DNA of 64,000 nt from Rhodoferax mekongensis (GTDB taxonomy: Bacteria > Pseudomonadota > Gammaproteobacteria > Burkholderiales > Burkholderiaceae_C): the NCBI RefSeq assembly GCF_032191775.1, contig NZ_CP132507.1, positions 2,009,001 through 2,073,000 of the forward strand, written 5' to 3'. This document shows, one piece after another, positions 28,480 through 38,238 of the stretch (positions are counted from its first letter, which is position 1; the number at the start of each line of letters is the position of its first letter). The position numbers were made by a program, and so were the translations under genes. Under the pieces are notes generated by a model that saw only the letters and a list, made by a program, of their open reading frames with translations, was not told the DNA's origin and did not search any database.

Positions 28480-28519
28480 GACGCCTTGCCGCTCTTGACC
28501 CGACCCCCGGAGATTCAAC

Positions 28520-30825
28520 TTGAGTACTTTGAAAAATTCTCGTCGCAGCGTTCGGTATGCTGCTTGCAGCGGCTTGCTTGCCATGCTGTTGCAATCTGCT
28601 TGGGCGCTGGAACCATTCGCGGTTCGTGATATCCGGGTAGAGGGTCTTCAGCGTGTGGAAGCCGGTACGGTGTTTGCCTCCATGCCCGTTCGTGTGGGTG
28701 ATACCTATACCGATGAGAAAGCGGCAGCCTCTATTCGCTCGTTGTTCGCCCTCGGACTTTTCAAGGATGTGCGAATCGAGAGCAAGGATGGCGTTGTCAT
28801 CGTTATCGTGGAGGAGCGCCCCAATGTCGCGGATGTTGATTTCTCCGGGAATCGGGAGTTTGACAAAGAATTGCTCAAGCGTGCCTTGCGGGATATCGGT
28901 CTGTCAGAAGGGCGTCCGTTCGACAAGGCGCTGGTTGACAGGGCAGAGCAAGAACTCAAAAAGCAATACATCAGCAAAAGCATGTACGCTGTGGACATTG
29001 TGACCACAGTGACACCGATTGAGCGGAACCGTGTGAACGTCAGTTTTGCGGTCTCCGAAGGTGAAACTGCAAAAATCAGTGAAATCAATATTGTCGGGAA
29101 CAAGAGCTTCCCCGCAAGCACACTTCGTGGCCTATTCGATTCCGATACCGGAAACTGGCTGAGCTGGTACACGAAGTCCAACCGCTATGCCCGCACCAAG
29201 CTGAATGCAGATATAGAAACCTTGCGGTCTTATTACCTCGCGCGCGGCTTTCTCGAATTCAAGGTCGACTCCACCCAGGTTGCAATTTCTCCGGACAAGA
29301 AGGATATTGCCATCACGATCAACATTACCGAAGGGGATCAATTCGCTGTTTCGAAGATCAAGCTGGCTGGCAACTTTCTGGGGAAAGAGCAAGAGTTCCA
29401 GTCATTGGTGACCATCAAGGCAGGTGAGCCTTATAACGCCACGGATGTGGCTCAGACCACCAAGGCATTTACCGATTACTTCGCCAATTTCGGGTATGCG
29501 TTTGCGCGGGCCGAAGCGCGTACCGACATTGACCGTGCCACGAACCGTGTGGAAATTACCTTGGTCGGTGAACCGTCTCGTCGGGTCTATGTCCGACGGA
29601 TTAACGTCGCTGGCAATGACCGAACTCGTGATGAAGTGATTCGCCGCGAATTTCGACAACTGGAGGCAGCTTGGTATGACGGAGAGAAAATCCGTCAGTC
29701 GCGCAACCGCGTGGACAGGCTGGGTTATTTCACCAATGTGGGCATTGATACCCAAGAGGTAGCAGGATCCCCTGATCAGGTGGATCTGACGATCACAGTT
29801 GCGGAAAAACCTACGGGCAGTATCAGCTTGGGTGCAGGCATCTCCAGCGCAGATGGACTGGGGCTTTCATTCGGCTTCAAGCAGGAAAACGCATTCGGTT
29901 CCGGAAACTCTTTGGGAATCGAAGTCAATACCAGCAGGGCCAACCGTACCTTGGTACTCAGCACCACCAATCCCTACTTCACCGACGATGGGGTTTCGCG
30001 CACCTTCGATCTGTACCAGCGTACGTCCCGGCCCTACGATGACGTGGACACTTACGCGATTGAAACGACGGGCGTTGGAATACGTTTTGGGGTGCCCTTC
30101 TCGGATTCGGATACCGTGTATTTTGGCCTGGGGGCGGACAAGACCCGTATTATTCCGGGCACCTATTTACCTACGGTGTACCAGGATTACGCCAACGAGT
30201 TCGGTTACAGCGCAACGGCAATCCCGCTGACCGTAGGCTGGTCCAGAGATACGCGTGACAGTGCGCTGGTGCCTAGCACCGGTCGGGTCATCCGCACGAA
30301 TGCCGAATGGAGCGTGGGGGGGACATGCGATACGTACGTGGCACGGCGCAATATCAGCAATTTGTTCCCGTTACCCGAACAGTGACGGCAGCATTCAACA
30401 CGGAGTTGTCGATGGGGGCAGCTACCGGTTCTGGTTCCTATCCGATTTTCAAGAATTACTATTTGGGTGGATTGGGTTCGGTACGCGGATTCGAGCAGGG
30501 CAGTTTGACCACTGCTGCACAGCGCGCCGCGTCACTGGCGGCTACGGGCGGAGCCAAAAAAGTGGTGTTCAACGCCGAGTTGCTTTCGCCGCTTCCGGGC
30601 GGCGGCAACGACCGCACATTGCGGGGCTTTGCGTTTGTAGACGCTGGGGGTATCTATGGCGTTGATGAGGCGATTCAGCTATCGGACATGCGGGCATCTT
30701 TCGGTGTGGGCATCAGTTGGATATCTCCGGTAGGCCCACTGCGTCTGGCCCTCGCTCGGCCTTTGTCCAAGTTTGACGCGGATAAAATGCAAAACGTTCA
30801 ATTTCAAATCGGAACAACCTTTTAA
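28520..30825 (+). pseudogene. bamA: Outer membrane protein assembly factor BamA, frameshifted as sequenced
   Basis: Core of the BAM complex that inserts beta-barrel proteins. The start is TTG 28520 with GGAG nine bases upstream. A signal peptide (cut near ALLQSAWA) is followed by five POTRA domains and the Omp85 barrel. The first frame ends near 30385 after EWSVGG. The second frame continues DMRYVRGTAQYQQFVPV to a C-terminal TF at 30825, including the conserved VRGFE. The break is a run of seven G at 30316-30322. Eight G gives a 768-residue protein, the usual size. The gene is essential, so the lesion is probably an artefact. Its stop overlaps the skp start as TAATG. Confidence 0.93.
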
Positions 30826-31334
30826 TGAAAACAGTACAAGTGAAATGGGCGTTGGCGGCTGCGTTGGTAGTGGCATTGGGCAGCAGTTTCGCCCAAGAGT
30901 CCAAGGTGGGCTACATCAACACGCAACGAATCACCACAGAGTCGGCACCCGCAAAGGCAGCACAAGCCAAGCTGGAGCAAGAATTCTCCAAGCGACAGAA
31001 AGATTTGGCTGACTTGCAGCAGTCGCTCAAGTCCATGAGCGAAAAGTTTGAACGTGATGCACCCGCCATGTCGGAAGCACAGCGCGCGGCACGCCAGAAG
31101 GAATTTGCCGAGCAAAACCGCGACTTTCAACGCAAACAGCGCGAGTTCCAAGAAGACTTGAACGGCCGTCGCAACGAAGAGCTCCAGAAAGTACTGGATG
31201 CGGCTAACCGGGCCGTCAAGCAGGTCGCAGAAGGTGAGAAATACGACTTGGTGCTGCAAGAAGTTGTCTACAGCAGTGCGCGCCATGACATTACCGAAAA
31301 GGTTTTGAAGATTCTCAACGCCGGTGCCAAGTAA
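30825..31334 (+). CDS. skp: OmpH/Skp family periplasmic chaperone
   Basis: Periplasmic chaperone for unfolded outer-membrane proteins. It has 169 residues. The signal peptide is residues 1 to about 23 (ALGSSFAQ), then KVGYINTQRI and a long Lys/Glu/Gln-rich coiled coil (residues 40-130) forming the tentacles, and a C-terminal KYDLVLQEVVYSS strand. Lies between bamA and lpxD, the usual site. Confidence 0.94.
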   Translation: MKTVQVKWALAAALVVALGSSFAQESKVGYINTQRITTESAPAKAAQAKLEQEFSKRQKDLADLQQSLKSMSEKFERDAPAMSEAQRAARQKEFAEQNRDFQRKQREFQEDLNGRRNEELQKVLDAANRAVKQVAEGEKYDLVLQEVVYSSARHDITEKVLKILNAGAK

Positions 31335-31337
31335 GCT

Positions 31338-32340
31338 TTGACGACACAGGCTGTTCATGTGAAGTCCTTGACGCTCGCGGCACTGGTTGAACAGCTGGGG
31401 GGAGCTTGTAGGATCGTCAGATGTGATGATTACGGGCCTGGCTCCATTGGAAACGGCCACCGGTACGGATATCAGTTTCCTCAGCAATCCCAAGTACCAG
31501 CAGCAACTCACCCAGACACTGGCCGGGTGTGTGATTGTGGGGCCTGCCATGGCGGCTTTGGCATCGACGCGCGGCCCGTGCATCGTTACGCCCAATCCTT
31601 ACCACTATTTCGCCCGCCTGACACAACTTTGGCGGCGGCAGATCGCGCGTGATGTTTCCGGATTGCCGGCCATCCATCCCAGTGCCGTGGTCGACCCCGA
31701 GGCCCGAATTGCAGGAACGGCCCGTATTGGGCCTCTGTGCGTCATCGAGGCCGGCGCAACGGTCGGCGAAGGCACAGTGCTAAAGGCCCGCGTAACCTTA
31801 GGCGAAGACTGCCATATTGGCGAACGCTGCATCGTGCACTCAGGAGTGGTGATTGGTGCCGATGGTTTTGGGTTCGCACCGGATGACGGGCGTTGGGAAA
31901 AGATTGAGCAATTGGGGGCTGTCCGCATCGGAAACGACGTGGAAATTGGTGCCAACACCTGCATCGACCGAGGTGCGTTGAGTGACACCATCATCGAAGA
32001 TGGTGTGAAGCTGGACAACCTGATCCAGATCGGTCACAACGTGCGCATCGGGGCGCATACCGCCATGGCAGGTTGTGTCGGTGTCGCAGGTTCCGCGAAC
32101 ATCGGGTCACACTGCACTGTAGGTGGTGGTGCAATCATTCTGGGGCACCTCACCCTGGCTTCCGGCGTGCACATCTCAGCAGCGACGGTGGTCAGCAAGT
32201 CGATTCACAAGCCGGGCAACTACACCGGTATCTTCCCACTCGATGAAAATGCAAACTGGGAGCGCAACGCTGCATCATTGAAGCAGCTCCATAGTTTGCG
32301 CGACCGAATCAAAACCTTAGAAAAAGAGAACAAGCCATGA
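31338..32340 (+). CDS. lpxD: UDP-3-O-(3-hydroxyacyl)glucosamine N-acyltransferase, frameshifted near the N-terminus as sequenced
   Basis: Third acylation step of lipid A synthesis. The N-terminal [13 protein letters not shown] (frame from TTG 31338 or GTG 31359) and the following [17 protein letters not shown] are in different frames, separated by six G at 31397-31402. Eight G restores [12 protein letters not shown] with spacing matching other LpxD proteins and gives about 334 residues (E. coli 341). The rest is intact: left-handed helix hexapeptide repeats and the catalytic His in [15 protein letters not shown]. The uninterrupted frame alone runs from TTG 31387. The last base pairs overlap fabZ. 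Confidence 0.93.
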
Positions 32341-32777
32341 TGGATATCCACAAAATTCTGAAGCAACTGCCGCATCGTTACCCCTTCTTGTTGGTGGATC
32401 GTGTGCTGGAGTTGGACAAAGGCAAGACCATCAAGGCGCTGAAGAACGTCACCATCAACGAACCCTTTTTTGAAGGCCACTTCCCCCATCGGCCGGTGAT
32501 GCCGGGTGTGTTGATGCTCGAAGCATTGGCTCAGGCAGCAGCGCTATTGGCATTTGATGCCTTGGACACAGCACCCAATGACCAGATGGTCTATTACTTT
32601 GCTGGCATCGACGGCGCCCGCTTCAAGCGACCTGTGGAGCCGGGCGACCAGCTCCACCTGAATGTGGAAATGCTGCGCATGAAGGCGGGCATTTTCAAGT
32701 TCAAGGCGAGTGCCACTGTAGGCGATGAACTGGCCTGCGAGGCCGAATTGACCTGCGCGATGCGCGCCATCAGCTAA
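32337..32777 (+). CDS. fabZ: 3-hydroxyacyl-ACP dehydratase FabZ
   Basis: Hot-dog-fold dehydratase of fatty-acid synthesis that acts on 3-hydroxyacyl-ACP, the same pool used by LpxA and LpxD. It has 146 residues. The [12 protein letters not shown] motif and the active-site [17 protein letters not shown] (His near residue 48, Glu near 62) are intact. The start overlaps the lpxD stop (ATGATG), indicating translational coupling. Confidence 0.97.
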   Translation: MMDIHKILKQLPHRYPFLLVDRVLELDKGKTIKALKNVTINEPFFEGHFPHRPVMPGVLMLEALAQAAALLAFDALDTAPNDQMVYYFAGIDGARFKRPVEPGDQLHLNVEMLRMKAGIFKFKASATVGDELACEAELTCAMRAIS

Positions 32778-32787
32778 GGGGCGGGAC

Positions 32788-33582
32788 GTGTCTAACGTTC
32801 ACCCCACTGCGATCATTGCGCCCGGCGCCGAGCTCGACAGCTCGGTCACGGTGGGCCCGTATACGGTCATCGGGCCTCATGTGCGAATCGGTGCCGGCAC
32901 CACGGTGGGACCGCACTGCGTGATCGAGGGGCACACCACCATTGGTGAGAACAACCGGATTTTCCAGTTCAACTCCTTGGGGGCGATTCCGCAGGACAAA
33001 AAATATGCTGGTGAGCCCTGCGAGCTGATCATCGGCGACCGCAACACCATTCGTGAGTTTTGCACCTTCAACATCGGCTCCCCCGGGGATGCCGGCGTTA
33101 CCAAAGTGGGAAACGACAACTGGATCATGGCCTACGTTCATCTTGCACACGACTGCATGGTGGGCAATAACGTGATTTTTGCCAATAACTCCCAGCTTGC
33201 CGGCCACGTGCATGTGGGTGACTGGGTGATTCTGGGGGGCTTCACCGTGGTGCATCAGTTTGTCCGTTTGGGCGCGCACAGCATGAGCGCCATGTGCTCA
33301 TTGTTGTTTGCGGATCTCCCGCCCTTTGTGATGTGCCAGGGACAGCCGGCCAACGCCAGGTCCATGAATTTTGAAGGCCTGCGTCGCCGAGGCTGGACTC
33401 CCGAGCGCATTTCCGGTGTGAAGGCCATTCACAAGGCCTTGTACCGGGACGACCTCACGCTGGAGCAGGCCAAAGAGCGCATTGCCACCATGGCCTTGGA
33501 GCGCCCTGAAACTGCGCCTGACGTGGCGATGATGAACGACTTCCTGGCTGGCGTATCCGCGAACCGCGGCATCGTGCGCTGA
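32788..33582 (+). CDS. lpxA: UDP-N-acetylglucosamine acyltransferase
   Basis: First step of lipid A synthesis, a cytoplasmic trimer. It has 264 residues from GTG 32788 after AAGGGGCGGGAC. Hexapeptide repeats ([21 protein letters not shown]) run through the N-terminal two thirds. The catalytic His is in [14 protein letters not shown] (near residue 125), and a helical C-terminal domain starts near residue 190. Confidence 0.97.
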   Translation: MSNVHPTAIIAPGAELDSSVTVGPYTVIGPHVRIGAGTTVGPHCVIEGHTTIGENNRIFQFNSLGAIPQDKKYAGEPCELIIGDRNTIREFCTFNIGSPGDAGVTKVGNDNWIMAYVHLAHDCMVGNNVIFANNSQLAGHVHVGDWVILGGFTVVHQFVRLGAHSMSAMCSLLFADLPPFVMCQGQPANARSMNFEGLRRRGWTPERISGVKAIHKALYRDDLTLEQAKERIATMALERPETAPDVAMMNDFLAGVSANRGIVR

Positions 33583-33604
33583 GCGTTAGCGTTCACTGCT
33601 TGTG

Positions 33605-34780
33605 ATGGACAGCAGCCCCCGTGCGAAGGATGCGCCTGTCATCGCGATGGTGGCGGGCGAGGCATCGGGCGACTTGCTGGCGGGGTTGCTACTGGCAGGC
33701 GTGCGTCAACGCTGGCAGGGAGCGATCGCTCACGGCATAGGCGGCCCGCAGATGGCTAAGCAGGGCTTCCGAGCCTGGTGGCCACACCACAAGTTGGCCG
33801 TGCATGGCTTCAGCTGGGAGCTGTTGCGACGTTACCGTGAAATCGTGGGCATCCGCGCTGCATTGGGGGACCGGCTTTTGGCGGCGAAACCCGATGTCTT
33901 CATTGGTGTCGATGCGCCGGATTTCAATCTCGATTTGGAAGCCCGCCTCAAGGCTCAGGGAGTCAAGACGGTGCATTTCGTCTGCCCCTCCATCTGGGCT
34001 TGGCGTCCGGAGCGGGTAGAGAAACTACGCCGCAGCACCGACCATGTGCTGTGCATTTTTCCCTTTGAGCCGGAATTACTGGCTTCTCATGGGATTGCCG
34101 CGACCTATGTCGGTCATCCTTTGGCTAACGTCATTCCCATGGAGCCGGACAGGGCAGCCGCGCGCCGCGGGCTGGGCCTATCCGACACTGACGAGGTGGT
34201 GGCCATTCTGCCGGGCAGCCGCCAGTCGGAAATCCGTCACTTGGCTTTCAGGTTCTTTAGGGCTGCAGCGCTTATCCAATCTGCGCGACCAGCTATCAAA
34301 TTCATAGTGCCAGCAGTTCCCGGTTTGTTGCCTGAAATAGAAGCGATTGCGCTGCGCAGTGGCATGGCCGGGCGCTTGCAGCTACTGACAGGCCAGTCCC
34401 ACACGGCTTTGGCCGCCTGTGATGTCACCCTGATTGCCAGCGGCACCGCCACCTTGGAGGCCGCCTTGTTCAAGCGCCCCATGGTGATCGGGTACCACAT
34501 GTCCTGGTTGTCGTGGCAGATCATGTGCCGCAAGCGGCTGCAGCCCTGGGTAGGATTGCCCAATATCTTGTGTCGCGACTTTGTGGTGCCTGAGCTGCTG
34601 CAGGATGCTGCTACTCCGGAAGCACTCGCGGCTAGCGTGTTGCAATGGTTGGATGCGGCGCGTCAGGAGCCTGCGAAAATAGCCGTTCTCGAATCCACCT
34701 TCCGCGCGTTGCACACCGAGTTGCTGCGCGACACCGCTTCTCTTGCCACCGATGCCATTGAAAAAGTCCTCCAAAGCTAA
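33605..34780 (+). CDS. lpxB: Lipid-A-disaccharide synthase
   Basis: GT19 glycosyltransferase that joins UDP-diacylglucosamine and lipid X. It has 391 residues (E. coli 382). Conserved [13 protein letters not shown] (residues 18-30), [23 protein letters not shown] and LPGSRQSEI are present. ATG 33605 was preferred over the adjacent GTG 33602. A copy of the 41-bp element at 34268-34308 encodes [14 protein letters not shown], a segment before the VPAVPGL strand. Overlaps rnhB by 29 bases. Confidence 0.97.
   Translation: MDSSPRAKDAPVIAMVAGEASGDLLAGLLLAGVRQRWQGAIAHGIGGPQMAKQGFRAWWPHHKLAVHGFSWELLRRYREIVGIRAALGDRLLAAKPDVFIGVDAPDFNLDLEARLKAQGVKTVHFVCPSIWAWRPERVEKLRRSTDHVLCIFPFEPELLASHGIAATYVGHPLANVIPMEPDRAAARRGLGLSDTDEVVAILPGSRQSEIRHLAFRFFRAAALIQSARPAIKFIVPAVPGLLPEIEAIALRSGMAGRLQLLTGQSHTALAACDVTLIASGTATLEAALFKRPMVIGYHMSWLSWQIMCRKRLQPWVGLPNILCRDFVVPELLQDAATPEALAASVLQWLDAARQEPAKIAVLESTFRALHTELLRDTASLATDAIEKVLQS
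34268..34308 (+). repeat. 41-bp interspersed element, copy 5 (in lpxB)
   Basis: Pattern matches except CCAGCTA and final TAGT. Read in sense as [14 protein letters not shown]. Confidence 0.75.
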
Positions 34781-35390
34781 AAGCACCGTCGCTGCCAAGG
34801 TGCAGCAAGTGGCCTTCAGCTGGGACATTCCGGGACTGGTAGCCGGAGTGGATGAGGCCGGTCGCGGCCCCTTGGCCGGGCCGGTAGTGGCTGCTGCGGT
34901 CATTCTGGATGACCTGCGCCCGATTGCGGGATTGAACGACTCCAAGAAGCTCAGCGCTGCGCGCCGAGAAAAGCTCTTTGACGAAATTCGCGCCAAAGCC
35001 CTGTGCTGCTCCATCGCACAGGCCAGTGTGGAAGAGATCGACGAGATCAACATCCTGCAAGCTACGCTGCTCGCCATGCGTCGCGCGGTAGAAGGTCTGC
35101 GCCTTAAGCCGGCCAAGGTGCTGGTCGATGGCAACCGCCTGCCGGTACTGGATGTGTTGGCTGAAGCCATCGTCAAGGGCGATGCCACGGTGCCCGCCAT
35201 TTCTGCTGCCTCCATCCTCGCCAAGGTCACCCGCGACCGTTGGTGCGCCGAGTTGGACGCTCGATACCCCCAATACGGCTTTGCCACCCACAAGGGCTAT
35301 GGCACTGCCGAGCACCTGGCCGCCTTGCAGACCCACGGTGCCTGCCCGGAGCATCGCAAAACTTTTGCGCCGGTGACCCGCGTGCTCTGA
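34752..35390 (+). CDS. rnhB: Ribonuclease HII
   Basis: Removes RNA from RNA-DNA hybrids and single ribonucleotides from DNA. It has 212 residues. The acidic catalytic residues are visible in [19 protein letters not shown], with the GRG motif, and in [18 protein letters not shown] lies further on. ATG 34752 was chosen over TTG 34743. It overlaps the end of lpxB, as in many Burkholderiales. Confidence 0.96.
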   Translation: MPLKKSSKAKSTVAAKVQQVAFSWDIPGLVAGVDEAGRGPLAGPVVAAAVILDDLRPIAGLNDSKKLSAARREKLFDEIRAKALCCSIAQASVEEIDEINILQATLLAMRRAVEGLRLKPAKVLVDGNRLPVLDVLAEAIVKGDATVPAISAASILAKVTRDRWCAELDARYPQYGFATHKGYGTAEHLAALQTHGACPEHRKTFAPVTRVL

Positions 35391-35397
35391 AGCTTTT

Positions 35398-36168
35398 ATG
35401 ACCGAACCCATCCTCATCAGCTCCCGCGAGAACGCGCTCCTCAAGGAGCTGCGCAAGCTCAGTACCGACAACACTGCGTACCGCAAGGCGGGGCGCTTCT
35501 GGATTGAGGGTGACCACTTGTGCAGTGCCGCACTGGCGCGGGGCGTGGTCCCATCAGTGCTGGTGGTTTCTGAGTCTTTCTGGCCTGCAGCGCTCGTGGA
35601 GTATGCGCGAGCAGCTATCAAAACAGTAGTGATTCCGGATGCCTTGTTTCGCGAAATCAGTGGGTTGGAGTCGCCTGCCAAGATTGGTTTTTTGGTGGAT
35701 TTGCCGGAGGTGGTAGGCATCGAACCTATGGCCGCCACCGTCATTCTCGACCGGGTGCAGGATGCCGGGAACGTGGGTTCCATCCTGCGCAGTGCAGGGG
35801 CCTTCGGTTTTCGTCAGGTGCTCGCGCTCAAAGGATCGGCCGCGCTCTGGAGCCCCAAAGTATTGCGGGCAGGGATGGGCTCGCACTTTGGCCTTCGATT
35901 GATCGAGGGGCTGGAACTGCAAGACTTGGATGCGTTGAAAGTGCCCTTGGTCGTGACAAGTTCACACCAAGGCGCTCTGGTGCAAAAGCTGGACTTGCCT
36001 CATCCCTGTGCATGGGCCATGGGGCACGAAGGGCAGGGCGTCTCCGAGGCGCTCATGGCCAAAGCTTCGGTCTTCGCGCGCATAGGTCAGCCGGGCGGGG
36101 AAGAGTCCCTCAATGTGGCAGCGGCAGCGGCCATTTGCTTGCATGCAAGCAGCTTGAAGCTTGCCTGA
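35398..36168 (+). CDS. TrmH/SpoU family RNA 2'-O-methyltransferase
   Basis: A 256-residue SPOUT methyltransferase. An N-terminal substrate-binding region is followed by the catalytic knot: motif 1 VILDRVQDAGNVGSILRSA near residue 116, motif 2 AMGHEGQGVSEALM near 205, motif 3 ESLNVAAAAAICLHA near 237. The target RNA (23S rRNA or tRNA) cannot be told from sequence. A copy of the 41-bp element at 35590-35630 encodes ALVEYARAAIKTVV in the N-terminal domain. It starts eight bases after rnhB. Confidence 0.92.
   Translation: MTEPILISSRENALLKELRKLSTDNTAYRKAGRFWIEGDHLCSAALARGVVPSVLVVSESFWPAALVEYARAAIKTVVIPDALFREISGLESPAKIGFLVDLPEVVGIEPMAATVILDRVQDAGNVGSILRSAGAFGFRQVLALKGSAALWSPKVLRAGMGSHFGLRLIEGLELQDLDALKVPLVVTSSHQGALVQKLDLPHPCAWAMGHEGQGVSEALMAKASVFARIGQPGGEESLNVAAAAAICLHASSLKLA
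35590..35630 (+). repeat. 41-bp interspersed element, copy 6 (in the TrmH-family gene)
   Basis: Pattern matches except final TAGT. Nearly identical in its first half to copy 8. Read in sense as ALVEYARAAIKTVV. Confidence 0.8.
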
Positions 36169-36193
36169 AACTGAATTCGGGTTTGCCCTCGGC

Positions 36194-36199
36194 TATAAT
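36194..36199 (+). promoter_or_regulatory. Candidate -10 box of the carA promoter
   Basis: A consensus TATAAT lies 151 bases upstream of the carA start; the corresponding -35 (CTGAAT at 36171) is weak. The leader of about 140 bases could hold pyrimidine or arginine control, but I see no clear operator. Confidence 0.4.
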
Positions 36200-36349
36200 C
36201 AGAGGCTTTCCAGAAAACAGCCGTCCCAAGCGCACCTCTGCACATTCCCTCGTAAAAAGCAACCGCTAGGAGTCACCTCCCGCGCGGTACCCGCCAAGAG
36301 CCTGTCTTGAGCGCGTTTGGGCGTACCCGTAAAACATTCGGAGAAACCA

Positions 36350-37519
36350 GTGCTTTTGTCTCTCAAGGGAACCACCCCACCCGCCATCCTGGCGCTCGCA
36401 GACGGCACGGTCTACATTGGCAATTCCATTGGAGCCGCAGGCTCTACCGTCGGTGAAGTCGTGTTCAACACCTCCATGACCGGCTACCAGGAGATCCTCA
36501 CCGATCCCAGCTATTGCCAGCAGATCGTCACCCTGACCTACCCCCATATCGGCAACTACGGTGTCAACCCCGAAGACGTGGAGTCCAACAAGGTCCACGC
36601 CGCCGGCTTGATCATCAAGGACCTGCCATTGGTGGCCAGCAACTTCCGCAAGACCCAGACGCTGACCGAGTACCTGGTCGCTGAAGGCACCGTGGCGATT
36701 GCCAACATCGACACCCGCCAGCTGACCCGCCAGCTGCGCACGCAAGGCGCGCAAAACGGCTGCATCATGGCCTTGGCTGCCGGCGAAACGGTGACCAAGG
36801 AAGCCATTGAAAAAGCCGTGGCTGCCGCCAAAGGCGCGCCCAGCATGGCGGGCTTGGATTTGGCCAAGGTGGTTTCCAGCGCCAGCAGCTATGCGTGGAC
36901 GGAGGCTGAATGGACCCTGGGCCAAGGCTACGGCCAGCAAACCGCCCCCAAATTCCATGTCGTAGCCTATGACTTCGGTGTAAAGAAAAACATTCTACGC
37001 ATGTTGGCCGAGCGCGGCTGCAAGGTGACGGTGGTACCTGCGCAAACCTCCGCTGCCGAGGTGCTCAAGCTCAACCCGAACGGCATCTTCCTGTCCAACG
37101 GCCCCGGTGACCCGGAGCCTTGCGATTACGCGATTGCTGCGGCCAAAGAACTGATCGAGACCGGCACCCCCACGTTTGGCATTTGCCTGGGTCACCAGAT
37201 CATGGCGCTGGCGAGCGGTGCCAAGACCTTCAAGATGAAATTCGGCCATCACGGTGCCAACCATCCGGTCAAAGACTTGGACAGCGGCCGCGTGTCCATA
37301 ACCAGTCAGAACCATGGCTTTGCGGTGGATGAGAAGTCCTTGCCTGCCAACCTGCGCCCCACGCACGTCAGCTTGTTTGACGGCACCTTGCAGGGTCTGG
37401 AGCGCACTGACAAGCCGGCTTTCTGCTTCCAGGGGCACCCTGAAGCATCGCCGGGTCCGCACGACATCGGCTACCTGTTTGACCGCTTCATCACAGAGAT
37501 GGAAAAGAAGGCAGGCTGA
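36350..37519 (+). CDS. carA: Carbamoyl-phosphate synthase small subunit (glutaminase)
   Basis: Supplies ammonia from glutamine to CarB for arginine and pyrimidine synthesis. It has 389 residues (E. coli 382). GTG 36350 was chosen because GGAGAAACCA precedes it directly. The class I amidotransferase domain has the nucleophile in [14 protein letters not shown] (near residue 279) and the His-x-Glu partner in [11 protein letters not shown] (near 363). One small gene separates it from carB. Confidence 0.97.
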   Translation: MLLSLKGTTPPAILALADGTVYIGNSIGAAGSTVGEVVFNTSMTGYQEILTDPSYCQQIVTLTYPHIGNYGVNPEDVESNKVHAAGLIIKDLPLVASNFRKTQTLTEYLVAEGTVAIANIDTRQLTRQLRTQGAQNGCIMALAAGETVTKEAIEKAVAAAKGAPSMAGLDLAKVVSSASSYAWTEAEWTLGQGYGQQTAPKFHVVAYDFGVKKNILRMLAERGCKVTVVPAQTSAAEVLKLNPNGIFLSNGPGDPEPCDYAIAAAKELIETGTPTFGICLGHQIMALASGAKTFKMKFGHHGANHPVKDLDSGRVSITSQNHGFAVDEKSLPANLRPTHVSLFDGTLQGLERTDKPAFCFQGHPEASPGPHDIGYLFDRFITEMEKKAG

Positions 37520-37524
37520 GCAGC

Positions 37525-38187
37525 ATGAGCTTCTACGGCGTCACTGATCTCTGGACCTACGTGATAGGCGCTTTGGGCATCATTTTGTTGCCCGGGCCGA
37601 ATTCACTGTTCGTGCTGTCAGTGGCTACCGTGCGCGGAGTCAAGGCCGGCTACCAGGGCGCCATGGGCGTGTTTGTAGGTGACACCATCTTGCTGCTACT
37701 CACTGCGCTGGGGGCAGCAGGTTTGTTGCGTACTTACCCTGCCTTGTTCATGGTAGTGAAGTACGCGGGTGCTGCCTACCTGACTTGGGTAGGTGTCAAC
37801 CTCGTGATCTCTGCCATTCGCAAATGGCGCAGCGAGGCTCCGGTTGCGGCCGAAGCTGCCGTGGCAGAAGCCGCAAGCAACTTGCAACAGCCTTTCAAGC
37901 GGGCGCTGGTGATCAGCTTGCTGAACCCCAAGGCGATTCTGTTCCTGCTTTCCTTCTTCGTGCAGTTCATCGATCCCGGTTACGACACCCCGGCTGTGCC
38001 ATTCCTGATTCTGAGCGCCATCATCATGGTGTTCAGTTCTATGTATCTGTCTGCCCTGATTTTTGCAGGCGCCCGCCTGGCTCAAGGTTTCAGCCGTCGG
38101 AAGCGGCTGAGCGCCACCTTGTCCAGTGCTGTGGGTGGCCTGTTTGTCTGGTTCGGCGCCAAGTTGGCAACCGCCAGCTTGAACTGA
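37525..38187 (+). CDS. LysE/RhtB family amino-acid exporter (LeuE-like)
   Basis: A 220-residue inner-membrane exporter with six predicted helices. The family signature GIILLPGPNSLFVLSVATVRG (residues 16-36) and the LLNPKAILFLLSFFVQF segment (near 131) are typical of RhtB proteins, closest in feel to LeuE. The substrate is not certain. It lies between carA and carB, six bases after carA, so it is probably co-transcribed with them. Confidence 0.9.
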   Translation: MSFYGVTDLWTYVIGALGIILLPGPNSLFVLSVATVRGVKAGYQGAMGVFVGDTILLLLTALGAAGLLRTYPALFMVVKYAGAAYLTWVGVNLVISAIRKWRSEAPVAAEAAVAEAASNLQQPFKRALVISLLNPKAILFLLSFFVQFIDPGYDTPAVPFLILSAIIMVFSSMYLSALIFAGARLAQGFSRRKRLSATLSSAVGGLFVWFGAKLATASLN

Positions 38188-38238
38188 CCCCGATTGATTT
38201 GATTAAAAAGTAAAAAGCCCTAAAGCTAAGAGTCCACC

